Below, one piece after another: positions 31,501 to 43,300 of a stretch of 64,000 nt of DNA (position 1 is the first letter of the stretch; every line of letters begins with the position of its first letter). The DNA comes from Crambe crambe (taxonomy: Eukaryota > Porifera > Demospongiae > Poecilosclerida > Crambeidae): contig OZ004598.1 in NCBI GenBank assembly GCA_963924555.1, forward strand, positions 2,752,501 to 2,816,500, in the 5' to 3' direction. Position numbers and translations under genes: made by a program. The notes beneath the pieces are model-generated. The model was not told where the DNA came from and did no database searches. It worked only from the letters and a program-made list of their open reading frames with translations.

Positions 31501-33259
31501 GGCAAATACTTTGCCATCTCCAGGTTTCCAAAAGATAGACTTGCCAATGAATTGCCCATTTTTTTGGAACATGACATTCATCTGCTTGTCAGAACCGTCG
31601 ACAGGCTCCAACATGCAACGAATTACATCACCCTTATGACAAGGATTTCTGGTATTCTCTTCCACTCCTGACTGCAGTATGCAACCATTATCTGCATGGA
31701 AACCTACAGATAAGTCATCCCAACCAGGAAGATCATCCGTGGAATACCGACTGCTACATACTCCCAAAGCTATGTAACAATTTTTACCTGGATCTAAAAT
31801 TTTAACTTCATAAGAATTTGCAATGCCAAAAGGATCTAATGGTTGCTTTGACCGGATTGTGCCAACATTTTCACTACCAACATAATGACAAATTCCAGAC
31901 CCTCTGTGTTGGATGTTTTGATTCATGATATCCCAAACCCTTTCAAACTCCAATCTTGCTCCTGGATTGTAAGGAATAGTGATTTCAGGCAAAATTACCT
32001 GGACCACTTCTGACTTGCTCATCATCCCAAAGCAAAAGTAGAAACCCATTTGAGGGGTCCAAGCAGTGATGTGCACAACACTAGTACCATTTTTGTAAAA
32101 TGTTACTTTGATTTGCTTTGGGCTATTGTCAACAGCTTGGACAGTACACTGCATTACATCACCCTCATTGCAAGGATGACTGACAGAATGGCTTCTTTCA
32201 TTACGCTGGAAAATGTCACCATCTGCATGGTAACCAATCGAAGTATCTTCCCACCCTGGCAAAAGATGAACTGGGTAGGACTTGCCCACCACACCCATGG
32301 CTATATAATTCTTTTCACCGGATTTCAGAATGCGAAGTGCAAAAGAACGTTGGGACAATTCACCACAAGGATCAATGCTCTGCTTCCCACGAATTGACCC
32401 AATAGACTCTTCACTTAAATCACCAGATCCAGTATACATGCATACCCCATTCTCTCTGTGTGAAATTAATTCTGGTGTACTTTTCTCCCAAACTTCATCA
32501 AAATTCTTCTTCATACAAGCAATGGGAGGGGATAAGGTGATCTTTTCATTCTTGCTCATCATGCCAATTACACCATAAAAACCACCGGGGGGGACGTCTG
32601 TAATGGCAGATGTGATTTGTTCACCATTACGGCTAAATGTTACCTCTGCTTGTTTACACTCTACTACATCAGTAGGTACAGTTATGATAGAACATCTCAC
32701 AATGTCACCTCTTCTGAAGGGCTGGCTGGTGGACACTGCATTCTCAGAAGACCGAAACAGTCCACCATCATCTGTGTGCAATGCTATTGATGTCTCCTTC
32801 CACCCAGGAAGTAAATGAGGAGGGTAACTGTCATTACAGACACCAATGGCCATATAATTTTTCTCCCCTAAAATTAAAATAATTATTTGTATGAATGTCT
32901 TGTGATGTCTAAGCAAAGGACGGTCTAGTGAACCCCATCACCATCATATGAAGATACAAACATGTCAGCACATGTTCATGTTTACTCATACCATCTGGTA
33001 AACCTCTTGGCAATTGTATCAACTACTTACCTGTATCTCTCAAGGTAATTTCAAAACTTGATATGCCTCCATTTCTGTCAGGGTCTAGAGGGTTATTGGT
33101 CTTGATGAGCCCAACATGATCAGTCCCTCCGCCTCCAACATACGAGTACAATCCTTGACCTTCATGGATGATGTTATTTTCATTCACAATACTCCACACT
33201 GCCCCAAAATTAGCCTTGATTGCGCCAGATTTTCCTCGGGCAACTTTGAGAGTCGGCAT
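25579..33259 (-). CDS. Giant tandem SPRY-repeat protein, about 2,500 residues
   Basis: Two exons are visible: 33259-33031 (start proposed at ATG 33259-33257) and one giant exon 32867-25579. They join in frame (RDT-G-EKNY). SPRY/B30.2-like folds are protein-interaction modules. Here about 12 copies follow one another, each with a form of AIGV...YP...LPGW..SI.YHADDG.LF...GD.IGCG...VFFT.NG...GFFP..G. Eight keep a good PGW or GW-S-H-D/N-G core, for example QPGWCKNSIAYHGDDGKLF and APGWFRGSIAYHTDNGKLY. Four are degenerate. The first three are split from the rest by a Pro/Ser/Gln-rich, probably disordered linker (about 31420-30560). No signal peptide, transmembrane segment or catalytic motif is seen. 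The repeats look closest to the SPRY type of SPRYD3 and RanBP9. An ORF runs upstream to 33511 and further 5' exons are possible, so the N-terminus is uncertain. Function is unknown; a scaffold is the likeliest role. Confidence 0.85.
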
Positions 33260-34361
33260 ATCTATTTGAATTACAAATATGACTGGCTTATATAAAACAG
33301 GGAGTTTTGCATAAGCATGCCAGATTTCCTTGGCATGTGGTTTATGGGGAGTTTCAGATAAACAGCACAGGTCAATCAATAAACCTGAACTTCCATAGAA
33401 CCCGAGTATATTCCCATGAACCAGGCTAAAAGTTGGTGGAAAAGCAAAAAAGCCTGTGAACAACCTATGATCAACAACAGAATACACTGCAGATAGCAGA
33501 AGCCCAGGCACACATACATTATTACAATAGCAGCACTATACCTAGCACATCCATAATAAGGCAGAACTAAGGCACCAGGCAAGTGTCTTGACATGTCAAA
33601 AAACAAATGCTATAAGCTAACCCTTGTCTCACTCATGATCGGAGGCACCCTAGTTAGTAGCACAAACTGGGGTGTAATGCATGCCAGCTGCTTAGGTGGA
33701 AGGGGTTAATGACTCTACCCTGTATGTGATCACTACGAAGCTAGTAACATACCACTATCAACCACATCTCCATCAAAACAGAGGATAGATACCTAGTATG
33801 CTTAAAATAGCTGGTACAGATAATACTCTAATCATTATATGACATAATGGAAGTTCTTATAAGTAGCTTCTATCTTAGGATTGCATGGAATCATGATACA
33901 CTCCTCTGCATAGCTCATGTGGAAGGTAAATCCCCATCATGGCTCAGCTACGCCAGACTAGGTTACACCTTGTGTACATGCAAGCTAGAGGTGTGTTCTG
34001 AAGTAATTTAGTTCTCACTTACTGGAGTTGGTGAGTTGGTGATCACATCCGACTAAGTTGGTGAGTTGGTGATCACATCCGACTAAGTTGGTGAGTTGGT
34101 GATCACATCCGACTAGATTTTTAAATTTACTCTGCTTGGAATAGACGTCTAAATAGATAGGCTAAGGCACGTGTGGTATAATCATGTAGAAAGGCGGACA
34201 TCGCGATCAGATCTTGGTTGTAGCTAAGCTAAGTGGTAGGAGATTACTTTGTCTGTGCCAATAGTGTGAAAGATATAGTTGTGGGAGTGTGTTCAGGCTC
34301 TAATTCAGACAGAAACTCCAAATTACAGATAGTTCGTATACATCAAGGAAATCCACCAAAG
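33260..34361. promoter_or_regulatory. Divergent intergenic region between SPRY-repeat gene and CNOT1
   Basis: Starts of the SPRY-repeat gene (-) and CNOT1 (+) face away from each other here. It carries three exact 30-bp repeats (34027-34115). The part 33260-33511 is open in the SPRY gene frame and may be 5' coding sequence or leader. Confidence 0.5.
34027..34115. repeat. Three near-identical 30-bp tandem repeats
   Basis: Units begin at 34027, 34057 and 34087 and include gttggtgagttggtgatcac followed by atccgacta. The last copy ends one base short. Each contains the palindrome gtgatcac. They lie about 250-330 bp upstream of the CNOT1 ATG. Confidence 0.95.
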
Positions 34362-37300
34362 ATGTCTCTCTCTCCTCGCTGCTTTGCGTTGGCACAGATT
34401 GCCTCTTTAGTAGGCAGTATTAATAAGAAGAATTATAAAGCTAATTGTGCTGAAATCGCAAAGGTGAAATAAAATACTTCTAAATAATGCTCACCTATTA
34501 GGTGTTCTTGCACCAAGTTTAAGTGGCCACACTAGTATGGGAGGGGATAGACTCTGGTAGTTACTTATCCAGTGTGGGGGTTCCATGAAATCTGTTTAGA
34601 TTGTCTTAGACCATTTTTTGATTCAGTATACAAGAGAAGGACAAATTGACTGATCTGGTGCACAATATCTGTTTTTCACTTACAGCTGGTAGAGATGTAT
34701 GGTTTTGAAGCAGATAAGTACCTTTTCCGTTGCCTTGTGTCATCTGTGGACTTCATGTCTGAAGGACGGAACTCTGGGAAAGATGGACAACTGCAATTGC
34801 TCATTCAAGAAGCAAATTCTCTCATCACAAAGCCTAATTTTGTCTCTACTCTATGCTATGCATTTGAAAAGCAAGATTCCAAGGTATCAGGTAGCTTATC
34901 TTGCAACCTTGCTTTTATCATGAACTTTACTATGATTTAGACCTTCAGTTGCTCTTTGTTAGTAGCTAGTGGGTTTATTTTTGATTAATGCAGGGAATAC
35001 GACCTTCATCCCAACTATTGGGCCAAGTTGCCAAAGTTCTCAAGCTAGCAAGAGTCCAAGAGGTTATTACTATGGCATTATTTACTACTTCTGTTGATAT
35101 CAATCTTGTGTAATAGGTTGTGTTTGCTCTGGGATTAACTAATTCATCAGATCCTGAACTAAAGGCTCATGGTAAGCATTCTAGAAGCAGCAGAATAGAA
35201 AATGGCAAAATCAGTTGTATAAAGATCAGTTAGTGGTTATGTAAGGATTGGAAGTTTCTAGTTAAGACTAAAAATCCCTAATTAATCCTTAGCAAGGATT
35301 ATGGTAGTCAGTTGTGTCTGTCTGTTATTTCGAAATAAAGTAGTTTTCCTAGAGCCAAAACTAAATTTATCAGCATGATATACATCGTATGCACTTTCTA
35401 ACATATGTACCTATGATCTGGTACAGCCTGCTCCGCCAGATTAACCTGGTTATGAATATGCTTTTACCTGGTAGTCTCACGAAGGCCAGCCTCTCACACA
35501 AACAGGAGAGAGGGCTAGGGTGAATGCTGAGTCAGCAGAATTATGATGGGTAGCATTGTGCATGCCGCGTGGTCATTCACTAAAAGCAGGAAAGAGCCGA
35601 TTCATTAGCAGGGTTCTGCTCAGAGAGAAGAAAGGACAATACTGGTGAGTACAGTTCCATAAATATCATTTGGAACCTGCATCATCAAGGAGAGGATCAG
35701 GAACAAATGACAGATCCTGAAATATTTCTTGAGGCAATCTAAGCAACATTCCTTGCTACATTTCTTCACCTAAAAATGGAAATGCATTCAGCTCCTTTTG
35801 GTTATCACACCACGAGATAAACCTTAATCGATAAACTCTACAAAGGAAAATAGACAGTTTAGTTCATCAACCAATGATGACCTGTCAACTTCAAAGACAG
35901 TTGGACAGAACCAAAGGTAGATGGCCTGACCACAGTCTGTGTAAATTACAACCTGGGAAAAATAGGAAAGGACGTTTAGAACAATGTGAAGTGGAGAGGA
36001 AGGCTGTTGACATGAACCAACTTACCCTTGTAGAAAGTCTCACGAGGGCTTTCTAGAATATTTATAACTAGAGTGGCAGGAGCTCTTTTCTCTGCTGAAG
36101 ATATTAACTGTCTTGTAGATGATCTCATCATCATTATGGTTATGCATCTTTAAAAAGTTTCTATTGCATGATGCACCATCAGCCATTACTTTGAAGCCAT
36201 CATATTCAAGTCTCTTCACCATTATGGGAAAGAGATGACTGTATCTAGTTCAGGCATAGAGTTCCAAATTCTGACAACTCTGGTGAAGTAAAAGTGTCTT
36301 CCTAGATTTGTTCTAACATATTTGTAATTCAGTTTTTCCTGATCGGTGAAAAGCAAAGGAAACAAAATCATCCACTTCTCCAATCTAACTACTGCTTTAA
36401 CTATCTACTAGCCTACAAATGAGCCACATTTCTCTGCTAGGCTAGCTAGTACAGTGTACTACCAGCAGGTAACAGTTACAAACTGTGACCCTTGACACTA
36501 GAATTGAATCCAACGATTAATTTGTGATGGCCCAAACAGAGAATGAACATGATTTGTGTGATAATGCTTCTGAGCCCTCAAAACAGCAACAATCTCTGTA
36601 ATCTCAGAGGACAGAGATTGCTGAATTAGTGATCATTTAAAGTAGAGTCATGATGAACGAGAAGCTTAGAAACTAAGGCTTCAAAGAAGGCAAGGAGCAG
36701 ACAGTGAGAACAAGAAAAGCTATGAAAATCAGAAAGCATTGAACAGTGAGAACACTAGTTAGTGTGACACTACAATTTTGAGCCAGTGCGCATTATTTAG
36801 GAAGTTGTGATGGTTGCACCAAAGTTATGATGAGGCATTCTTAATAGAACAGGAATTCCTTACTACTCTAACTCTGAGGCTGCATTTATGATTTCTCAAA
36901 ACTTAATCAATACATGAAGGGTTTGTTGTTTTTTTTGGTCTACAGAATTAGTATATTATTCCACAATTCTGCTGTTTTCCTGCCTTCATTTCATTCCTAT
37001 TTATTTTGCTTTCCCTTTAGCGGCTCAGCATTTGAAGAACAAGCTGCCTGAATTGATCCGTTCTTATTCCGGTAATTGATACTTGCATTTCATAATTCAA
37101 AGGTTTGATGATAAATGGTGTCAGCCAATTTACAGAGTGGAATTTATGAGATTAGTTATCATTTTGGACTCATCTTCCAGTTCTAAATCATCTTACTCCG
37201 AGTCAGTGTGCATGCATGTATTTATTGCAATGCTGGTGTTATGTAGATTTGAGTTCAGGATTAGAGGGAGGTTTTGGTGATCTGGCGATAGAAGTGCTAC

Positions 37301-40300
37301 ACATGCTCCTCTCACATTTGATCCTCAACTCAGAGGAAGAAGTGGGTGTGTCTTCGGATAGCATCCAGACATTCATAGAGACTTTGCGTCGAGACTTTCC
37401 TCGTGAGAGGGTGCCGGTGGTTCTGGCACCACTACTGTACAAGGAGCAGCAAGATATCACTGAGGATAGGTACAATATACATCTAATGTATTTATCTATT
37501 TCCCAATAGAGTGGTTAGTGCTGATTGATAGAGCACCAAGACAAATCCATAAAACTTTGTTTATTGTCGTGTGTAGGTTGGTCCCAGTGTCTGTGTCTTT
37601 ACCATCTTCAGTGGTAAGTTGACACAGTGTGTCAACTGTAAACATGATTACTTCTTATCCTCTTTGCAGTATTCCATCCATCTGGCAGATATTATCAAGG
37701 ATATCGGTTATGTGGCCACTGCTTCGTGAGTTAGTCTTTTGGAGTAAACTTGTAATAATGCCCCCCCCCCCCCTTAAATTTTAGGAAACAGGATATACTG
37801 GACATCTTGAAGGATTATGGGAAGAGTCAAATCAATCCTAAGGAAGTGATTCGAGTTTTGGGTGAGTCACAAGTCAGAACTGTTTTTATCATCACCACCC
37901 AACAATCTTTATAAATGCCTTAGTGTGTAAGTAAGCACACTGAGTTCGAGCATTTGGATCATTTCAGCACATTCTATCATGACTAAGGAACATGCAGAAA
38001 TTGAATATCAAAGTCAGGAGAGTTAGCTATAGGTAGAGAAACATGGGAAGTCTATTGTAGTTCAACATAAGTGCTAACATAAGTCCTACTGTGGTATGAG
38101 GCTTAGTCCTGTGTGTACCAGGTTAATATTGTCCCATTCCGATGAAATTGCAGGTATGATGGCTTCTACTCTCTCCAACTTGCCAGAAGGTGTCCCATTC
38201 ATGGTACGTGCATGCTAACATTAGAGAAAGAGAGTTGGAATAAATAGCTAGAAACTGAGCAGATTTACCCCATAACATGCACATGAAATGCAATGTACAC
38301 TGGGACATTGTCTTGATGATGGTGTACATGAACAGGTAAGGTAAGGTGACATATACAAATCAAGCATAGACTGGCTCTCAAGTATTAAAGTATTTCTATT
38401 ATTTTACTTTTGTCATCATGAGAGTGAGATGTAACTTGCTACTGTACATGCCTTCATGAATGTGTAAGTTTGGTTCCTAGCCTCGTACCCTGGCCCCGCT
38501 TTTTTGGGTATGAGGCTCGTTTGGTTCCTAGAACTCTTCTATGTGCGGTTAAAAAATTTAATGTGCATCTGGGTGTGGGATGGATCTAATAATAGGACAC
38601 TACATGTAAAGTTTAGTATCAGAGATAGAATCTCATTACATAATGTATACAGATGATGTAATTAGCCCCACCCACTTCACCAATAGTTCATTTCCTGTGA
38701 TAGAGATGTTTGAATGTAGAGAAGGATCTGTCATGGCTTGGTTAGTAGTCATGACAGCAGCTTTGGTTATTACTCAGGTAGTATCAAGTGATATGCTAGT
38801 GTCTCCTGATGCATCTACAAAGCAAGGATCAAGATCACTCAATGTGTTGGGTCTCTCTTTGCCTGCTATGGGTCATATAAACCCAATACTTGCCCTAGCA
38901 GAAGAACTTGTTTTCAGAGGTCACAATGTGACTCTGTGCATTGGTATTGATGATGATAACAATCTAAAGCTCAAAAACCGGATAGAGAAATATGGAGTCA
39001 ATTATTGTCGCACTGAAAGTAATATCTTGAAAGAAGTAGAAAATGCTAATCGCAAGCAGGTGTCATTTTTTCAACTTTTTTCCATAATGAGGCGTCATTT
39101 TGCTGATTATTCCAGTGACATTATGTCCCACATCAATCAATCACTGTCTGATGGTTTGTATGATGTTGTGATAGGAACTGATATGACAATTCCTCTGTTA
39201 ACTTGCATTGATTCTCACTTCAAGATCCCTTCTATTTTGCTTAGTGGAACCCATCAGATTCATCCCCACTTGAACCCTCCATGGGCTTGGCCTAGCTTAT
39301 TTGTTGGCTTTACATCTGATGACTTGTCCTTTATTCAACGATTGATAAGTAAAGTCGTAAGTGTAACTTTCCCCAGGTTGCTAAGTGCAGCTGTAGTATC
39401 TCCTACCAAGGCAGCAATCGAGAAGTTTTGTCCTGCACCGTCTGCTCACGATTTGTACATTTCAGTTGGTGTACGTTACCCTTATATTGTACCTTCTGTG
39501 ATAGGATTTGAGTACCCACGAACCATCACTCCCATGACAGAGTTCGTAGGCCCTTTGGTGTTCAGATCTCCAGACCCTCTCTCAGGGAAGATGCTGGAAT
39601 GGCTGGAGACTAAACCTCGCAGGAGTGTTGTGTATGTCAGCATGGGATCTGTTACATTTCTGGATGAGGTCAATGGTAAGGCAGTCCTTGAAGGTGTACT
39701 AAAAACTAACTACAGCTTATTGTGGTCCTTAAGAAAGTCCAACCAATGGATTCTTGAAGGTTTAGACTTGGATCCCAACAGAGTGTTTATATCTGACTGG
39801 ACCCCTCAGTTCAGTGTCCTTGGTTCCAGAGCCATCCACAGTGCTATTCTCCATGGTGGATACAATGGCATAGCTGATGCTCTAGTCAATGGAGTTCCTA
39901 TCATATTTTTCTCTGAAATGCCAGAACGAGTGTACAATGGTGCCAGGGTTCACTTTAATAGACTAGGAATCAAATTGGACATGAAGGCACTAACCAGCTC
40001 AAAGATAGCAGGTGCTATAGCTGCAGTAAATGAAGGTGAGTATCGACAAAGAATCAGCAAACTTCAAAAGATGTTTAAATTTGCTGGTGGTGTAAAGAGA
40101 GCAGCTGATCTGGTGGAGTTTTATGAAGAGGTCGGTTATGCACACTTGGTTCCGGCATATGCAAAGTATGGGTGGAGTTGGGTGCAGTATTACAATGCTG
40201 ATGTGTATGCAGCTATGGCAGTCATACTAGTAGTAATCACTATGTCTCTTGTGACTTGCTTGAAGTGTTTTTATAGGAAGTGCTGTAGAACCAAGGAGAA

Positions 40301-43300
40301 AGCAAAAAACGACTAACCTTAGAGATTAGTGTATAATCTTGAAGAGTAATTGTTTTGTGCAAATATTAAGTGTATTAATTATGTGTAGATACTCCCTAGT
40401 ACTCCCTAGTATCAAATATTGTAAACTATGAATACTGTTACTACCTCGAAAGTGAATTTACAGCAAATTGTGGGAACAATGGGCATAATCAGCTCTGATG
40501 TTAGCTGACTTAATGAAGGCTTCACTAAGCTAGCTTCTTCAGAGTGACAACAGCTATCAGGTGTCAGTGCAGGTTCTGTACAGTCAGCACTATTTGGCTT
40601 CCCACTGGGCTACAGTCAGCACTATTTGGCTTCCTACTGGGCTACAGTCAGCACTATTTGGCTGATTCTAGAATTTGATAGACTAATTATAAGCATAAAT
40701 AAAGTTAAAGGTAAATGAGTTGATTGAGTATTGCATAAGAATTCCAGCATTTGAATGAACATGAAAGATAATGATGGACCTGGGTGGCGATTTTAGAAAT
40801 CACTGTAAAATGACACTGCCTCATCTTATGCATTCCCTGTCACCATGCGTATTAGAGTAAACCACCTTAAGAAAAGAAATACTGTATGCTTGTGCAGTAT
40901 GCACGCTTGTATAAATAAATGAGCTAGTTTGCCTGCATGAATGTTGGCAATTCTCAGGTCTAAATAGCTTAGTTTCCATCCAATAATGAATTTTATTTTG
41001 AATATAGGGATCGCCAGGTGAAACTGCATATACCCAAGGCAAGACCCCCAGTTCTTGGGATGTTAGAGTCTTCACCTCTGCCATCCAGACCCTCCTTCCA
41101 AGTATGTCTGGTTAAAATATACTGGATTAGTTTGGAGTATGGCAGCACTTCTTAGATGTGGTTTTTTTTTGTCACTGCATGTGCTGTACTGTTCTTGCAT
41201 GTTCTATTAGTGATTTTTATTTGTTCAGCTTACCTTATTTGTTTCTCCTTGGAACAGCTTCTTTAGCCCGTCTTCTATGTTTGGTCACAGTAGTCTAATG
41301 AGCACCTAATAGAAGCACAATTAACTTAATGTTAAGCATAGCTCTTAATATTTAGGCACAATTGCAGTATGTACAATACATCTTACTAAAATTAATGTGA
41401 ACACTAGAATCTCATAAGTACTTCATATTACATGTATGTACATATATTGCATAGATTTGAACTGGCGTGAAGTGATCATGAACATGGACTATCCAGAGTT
41501 TCAGCTTGACTCTCCAGAAGGCCTGGCCCTCATCATCACAGGGTTTAAGTCTGTCTCCCGTGACCCCTTTCCTCTAGAGCATATATATGTTCGCTGGTCC
41601 TGCAGTAGTGGCCAGTTCTCTCTCCTAAAACAGGCCATCATAGGGTGTCCCGAGTTCAGCATAGCTCAGTTCCCACACTGTTCAATGCAGTTGAGTGATG
41701 AGCTCAAAGTGAACATCAATACTGACGAAGCTAGGACATGGTAAGTGATCTCTGTGTATATGCACATTCAGAGCATGGTTAACAGCATCCTCAACATTTG
41801 TGCATGTTATTCTATTAGGCAATCATTGAGCTTGTTCGAATCTCTGCTGGTGTTAGCTGAACAGGGACACTATGAAGAAGTGATGGAGCTCTTGAGTCAG
41901 CCTATGAGCCATTGCCCTGAAATCCTTTTTCTTGCTAGCATTCGGACTCAAGTACACATAATTATGTAGCACTGACCTGAAAAATTACTTCTAAATTCTG
42001 TCTCAATCGTTAAGTGATTGCATACTTCCGGTTGTTTATGTACTTTATGGGGGCAGATTAAGGTGGTGGGCTATAGTCTCTTGGCAGCTAGAAGGATCAC
42101 TTAAAGCTAGTTTGAAAAAAGTGATCAATATGGAAGAAGTCAGTGCAGCACTGAAGTACTTCATAAGATAACCTCCTCACAGAGCCTTGTTGAAAAAAAA
42201 ACAACAAACAAACAAACAAACAAAAACAACTGACACTGTTGCTCACAAAGCACCCAGAAAGTGAGAGGAGCTTCAGCTTCAACTGTTATAGCATGCGTAT
42301 TTATTTTTGCCCACTGCCTTAAGTGCTTTCTTTCTATGTTCTGCTACAATTATTAGAATGATCATTGTGGTTATAAAATTCTTTTTTAGCATGAGTGGCA
42401 GTTGGTTCAGCAGGAAGTGATATCCAAGCTTCTCCCTCATTTTATTTCCAACCACTCTGCTTTTTCCTATGTACTCCGTGAGGCCTGGCAAACCTCTGTA
42501 AGTCATGCATGGTAGACGTCAAAATAATGGTCAGATGTAGACTGCTAAAAATTACCATAGTTAGTAAAACAGGCATGAATTCCGTGCCAGTACCCGGGCT
42601 CGTTAGGCAACCAATTGATGTGAACTTACATAACATGTCCACATATGCACTCTTCCTACACAGACCATGTCTCCTCACATCCAACATCTTCTGGTGACTG
42701 CCATGTCTGACTGGTACCTAGGGTCTGAACCCCACGACCCTTCCAAAGCCCTGTCCATCTTAGAGATGGCCAGAGAACTGAAAGTCCTTCCTTCCATTCT
42801 TGCTGCCAATAAATTCCCTTTCATCATCGAGTTGGGGTGTTGGGCTGCAAAGATGGACTTTGTGAAACTGGATAAATGGGTTGCTGATAAAGTTTGGGAG
42901 TACAAGGTAAGATGTGTAATTGTATGTGCATTATTGGTAGTGCAAGAATTAAAGTGCATATGTAATATATGTATAATATCAATCGAATGTTTGTGCTGTC
43001 CAGCCCTTCATAATGGATTGTCTCCACTTTCTCATCTTGCGAGCACCTGCACCTTTAAGTCAGTCCCAGGAACGATCCTGTCTCTCCAATGACATCATCC
43101 TTACCTTACTCTCCTGTCTCAGCAGCTTCAAAAGGTATAAGTAGTAGTGCAATCAGTTTTTATTTTTTATACTTTGTTATATGTACAGCTCTCTGAAGCC
43201 TGATATAATTGAAAAACTGAATTCTTTGATAGCTATCCATGGTCCTCTCCCTAGCAAGCCAGTGCGTCCACCTGGTTCCATTGGAAGTTCTAACTCAGTA

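Larger units (their letters stand above)
35172..37020. other. Long CNOT1 intron holding transposon fossils
   Basis: This intron lies between exons 35117-35171 and 37021-37071. Apart from the decayed transposase and LINE fragments at 36040-36345 (minus strand) I see no coding content. Confidence 0.7.

Noticed and set aside
26121..32818. Many ORFs of 60-115 codons on both strands inside the SPRY-repeat exon
   Set aside because: They all overlap one continuous 2,445-codon frame with clear repeats, and are shadows.
33376..33606. 76-codon minus-strand ORF in an alternative frame upstream of the SPRY gene
   Set aside because: It lacks SPRY-like sequence and overlaps the better frame; it is more likely leader or intron.
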